Position numbers and translations under genes: made by a program
Assembly (NCBI RefSeq): GCF_019145205.1
Contig: NZ_JAHSTT010000003.1
Coordinates: 434,001-498,000, forward strand
Direction of reading: 5' to 3'
Source: Pseudomonas khavaziana
GTDB taxonomy: Bacteria > Pseudomonadota > Gammaproteobacteria > Pseudomonadales > Pseudomonadaceae
DNA: 64,000 nt
The notes under the pieces: generated by a model
Databases searched by the model: none
Told to the model about the DNA's origin: nothing
What the model saw: only the letters and a program-made list of their open reading frames with translations
Shown: piece by piece, positions 62,514 through 64,000 of the stretch
Position numbering within the stretch: position 1 is the first letter of the stretch
Layout: each line of letters opens with the position of its first letter

Positions 62514-62960
62514 ATGTTTGCCAAACTCGTTGCTGTTTCCCTGCTGACTCTGGCGAGCGGCCAGTTGCTTGCCGCAGAGTGCAAGGTCACCGTCGACTCT
62601 ACCGACCAGATGTCCTTCAACACCAAAGAAATCACCATCGACAAGAGCTGCAAGCAGTTCACCGTTGAGTTGACTCACTCGGGTAACCTGCCCAAGAACG
62701 TGATGGGGCATAACTGGGTGCTGACCACTGAAGCCAACATGCAGCCTGTGGCTACCGACGGTATGGCTGCCGGTATCGATAAGGATTATCTGAAAGCCGG
62801 TGATGACCGCATCATCGCCCACACCAAGATCATTGGTGCTGGCGAGAAAGACTCGGTGACCTTCGACGTCTCCAAGCTGAAAGCCGATGAGAAGTACAGC
62901 TTCTTCTGCTCGTTCCCTGGCCACATCTCGATGATGAAAGGTGCCGTGGTCCTGAAGTAA
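62514..62960 (+). CDS. azu: Azurin
   Basis: Periplasmic blue copper protein that carries electrons in respiration and denitrification-related chains. The 148-residue precursor has a 20-residue signal peptide and mature start AECKV. Copper ligands are H66, C132, H137 and M141 (mature 46, 112, 117, 121) in MGHNW and [15 protein letters not shown] 62514 follows GGAG. An ANR-type box upstream fits the oxygen-responsive control known for azu in P. aeruginosa. The azu-nadE-pncB neighbourhood is conserved. Confidence 0.97.
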   Translation: MFAKLVAVSLLTLASGQLLAAECKVTVDSTDQMSFNTKEITIDKSCKQFTVELTHSGNLPKNVMGHNWVLTTEANMQPVATDGMAAGIDKDYLKAGDDRIIAHTKIIGAGEKDSVTFDVSKLKADEKYSFFCSFPGHISMMKGAVVLK

Positions 62961-62976
62961 CACCGCGTTATCGTTC

Positions 62977-63048
62977 ATCGGGGGCAAGCCCCCTCCCACA
63001 TTTGAATGTATTCACAAATCAAAGTGTGGGAGGGGGCTTGCTCCCGAT
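62977..63048. repeat. Inside-out REP pair, type A, with type B core beside it
   Basis: ATCGGGGGCAAGCCCC... and ...CTTGCTCCCGAT are the outer ends; CCCACA and TGTGGG face inwards over a 24-nt spacer TTTGAATGTATTCACA.... Just before it, CGCGTTATCGTT (62964-62975) equals the inverted core of the type B elements. It lies between convergent azurin and nadE. Confidence 0.87.
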
Positions 63049-63085
63049 GCATTCTGGCAGTCACTGCAAAATCAGCTGACTCACC

Positions 63086-63913
63086 TCACGGCGCAAACGG
63101 CATCACCCGCTTGTGCTCAGTCTTGCGATAGGTCTCGCAGATAATCCTGAACGCCTCTTCACGCACGGGCTCACCGTGCAGGAACGCATCGATTTCGGCA
63201 TAGGTCACCCCGTGTGACGCTTCGTCCGGCTTACCCGGCGACAGGTCCTCCAGGTCGGCGGTCGGGACTTTCTCCACCAACGATTCCGGCGCACCAAAGT
63301 GCCGCGCAATCGCACGCACCTGGTTTTTCACCAATCCGCTCAACGGCGCCAGATCGCAGGCGCCATCGCCGAACTTGGTGAAAAAGCCCATCACCGCTTC
63401 CGCCGCGTGATCAGTGCCGATCACCAAGCCGCCGGCCGCGCCAGCGATGGTGTACTGCGCCACCATGCGCATACGCGCCTTGGTGTTGCCCAGTACGAAG
63501 TCGCGGGACACCGCTGCCTTGCCTTCAAACGCCGCCACTTCATTGGCCAGGGCTTTGACTGCCGGGCCGATATTCACGGTGTGGCGTTCGTCCGGCTCGA
63601 TAAACTCCACCGCGGCCTGGGCGTCATGTTCGTCGAACTGGGTGTCGTAGGGCAGGCGCACGGCGATAAAACGATAGGCCTCGTCGCCACTGCTGGCGCG
63701 CAGTTCCTGCACCGCCCGTTGGGCCAGCAGGCCGGCGGTCAGGGAGTCGACGCCGCCGCTGATGCCCAGCACCAGGGCCTTGAGCCCGGAATTGCGCAGG
63801 CAGTCCTGGATAAAGGCCACGCGCCTGGCGATCTCGGCTTCAAGGCTGGCCTGGTCATTGAACGGCGCTTGGACCTTTAGCTGTTGCGCAATCTCACGCT
63901 GTACGGCTTGCAT
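63086..63913 (-). CDS. nadE: Ammonia-dependent NAD+ synthetase NadE
   Basis: Last step of NAD synthesis, amidating deamido-NAD with ammonia and ATP. The 275 residues include the PP-loop GISGGVDS near residue 50 and later [10 protein letters not shown] and [13 protein letters not shown]. There is no glutaminase domain, so it uses free ammonia. AAGGAG before the ATG lies in the 3' end of pncB, indicating a pncB-nadE operon. Confidence 0.97.
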   Translation of the reverse strand: MQAVQREIAQQLKVQAPFNDQASLEAEIARRVAFIQDCLRNSGLKALVLGISGGVDSLTAGLLAQRAVQELRASSGDEAYRFIAVRLPYDTQFDEHDAQAAVEFIEPDERHTVNIGPAVKALANEVAAFEGKAAVSRDFVLGNTKARMRMVAQYTIAGAAGGLVIGTDHAAEAVMGFFTKFGDGACDLAPLSGLVKNQVRAIARHFGAPESLVEKVPTADLEDLSPGKPDEASHGVTYAEIDAFLHGEPVREEAFRIICETYRKTEHKRVMPFAP

Positions 63914-63916
63914 GGT

Positions 63917-64000
63917 TCACTCCTTGCTGGAAAGGGCGGGTACTTTGAAAACGTGACGCAAATAGGCGACAAAATTCGGGTCGGTGCAATGGGTCTTACC
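63917..64000 (-). CDS. pncB: Nicotinate phosphoribosyltransferase PncB, C-terminal end
   Basis: The last 27 codons of a minus-strand gene that continues past the window. They read GKTHCTDPNFVAYLRHVF and then KVPALSSKE before TGA (63919-63917). This matches the C-terminus of PncB, which converts nicotinate to its mononucleotide in NAD salvage and precedes nadE in Pseudomonas. Confidence 0.8.
   Translation of the reverse strand, partial: GKTHCTDPNFVAYLRHVFKVPALSSKE

Overview
The window is a chromosomal core segment of a Pseudomonas, most likely of the P. fluorescens complex. This is inferred from gene order (thiC / nudF-cpdA-yqiA-parE-parC / serB-psd / motAB-rsgA-orn / queG-nnrD-tsaE-amiB-mutL-miaA-hfq-hflXKC / hisZ-purA / rnr-rlmB / rpsF-rpsR-rplI-dnaB / azurin-nadE-pncB), from GC-rich codon use, and from abundant REP elements of the GTGGGAGGGGGCTTGCTC and GTAGGAGCGAGCTTGCTC types. 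There is no CRISPR array, insertion sequence, prophage or rRNA operon. The only RNA genes are two tandem tRNA-Leu(CAG).

Layout. 1-5.9 kb: the 3' edge of a TPP riboswitch and thiC, a lipoprotein, nudF, a DUF1249 gene, cpdA and yqiA. 6-12.1 kb: topoisomerase IV (parE, parC) around a secreted phytase-like esterase, then an orphan pqiC lipoprotein gene. 12.3-18.6 kb: smp/ytjB divergent from serB, then psd, rhdA and an HDOD gene. 18.7-22.5 kb: stator genes motAB behind a sigma-28-type promoter, rsgA and orn. 22.7-33.9 kb: a TRIC-like channel, queG, and the long nnrD-tsaE-amiB-mutL-miaA-hfq-hflX-hflK-hflC series with many 1-13 nt overlaps. 34-38.8 kb: hisZ, purA, and a chemoreceptor behind a sigma-54-type promoter. 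38.9-42 kb: an iron(III) ABC binding protein and permease without ATPase, and the duplicated tRNA-Leu. 42-49.5 kb: rnr-rlmB, the ribosomal protein cluster and dnaB. 49.5-53 kb: a shortened DUF6543 gene and ygiQ.

The accessory part starts at 53.2 kb. A 306-residue Gly/Ala-rich protein with hydrophobic segments overlaps by 4 nt a small four-helix membrane protein. A decayed second copy of the membrane protein follows, with a lost start codon and about 71 codons deleted. This looks like an uncharacterised toxin-immunity pair with an orphan immunity remnant. Next comes a three-gene cluster (transglutaminase-DUF2126; permuted ATP-grasp plus alpha-E; transglutaminase) preceded by a good sigma-54 -24/-12 promoter and an NtrC-like palindrome, suggesting nitrogen-responsive control of a predicted amide-bond-forming system. 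The window ends with a small charged protein, azurin with an ANR-type box, nadE and the 3' end of pncB.

REP elements mark most gene ends. Nearly every convergent gene pair has one between its stops, and all three elements of the GTAGGAGCGAGC type lie between convergent genes. Three elements (and part of a fourth) are arranged inside-out, with a shared spacer. All family assignments come from reading the protein sequences and recalled synteny; no database search was run.
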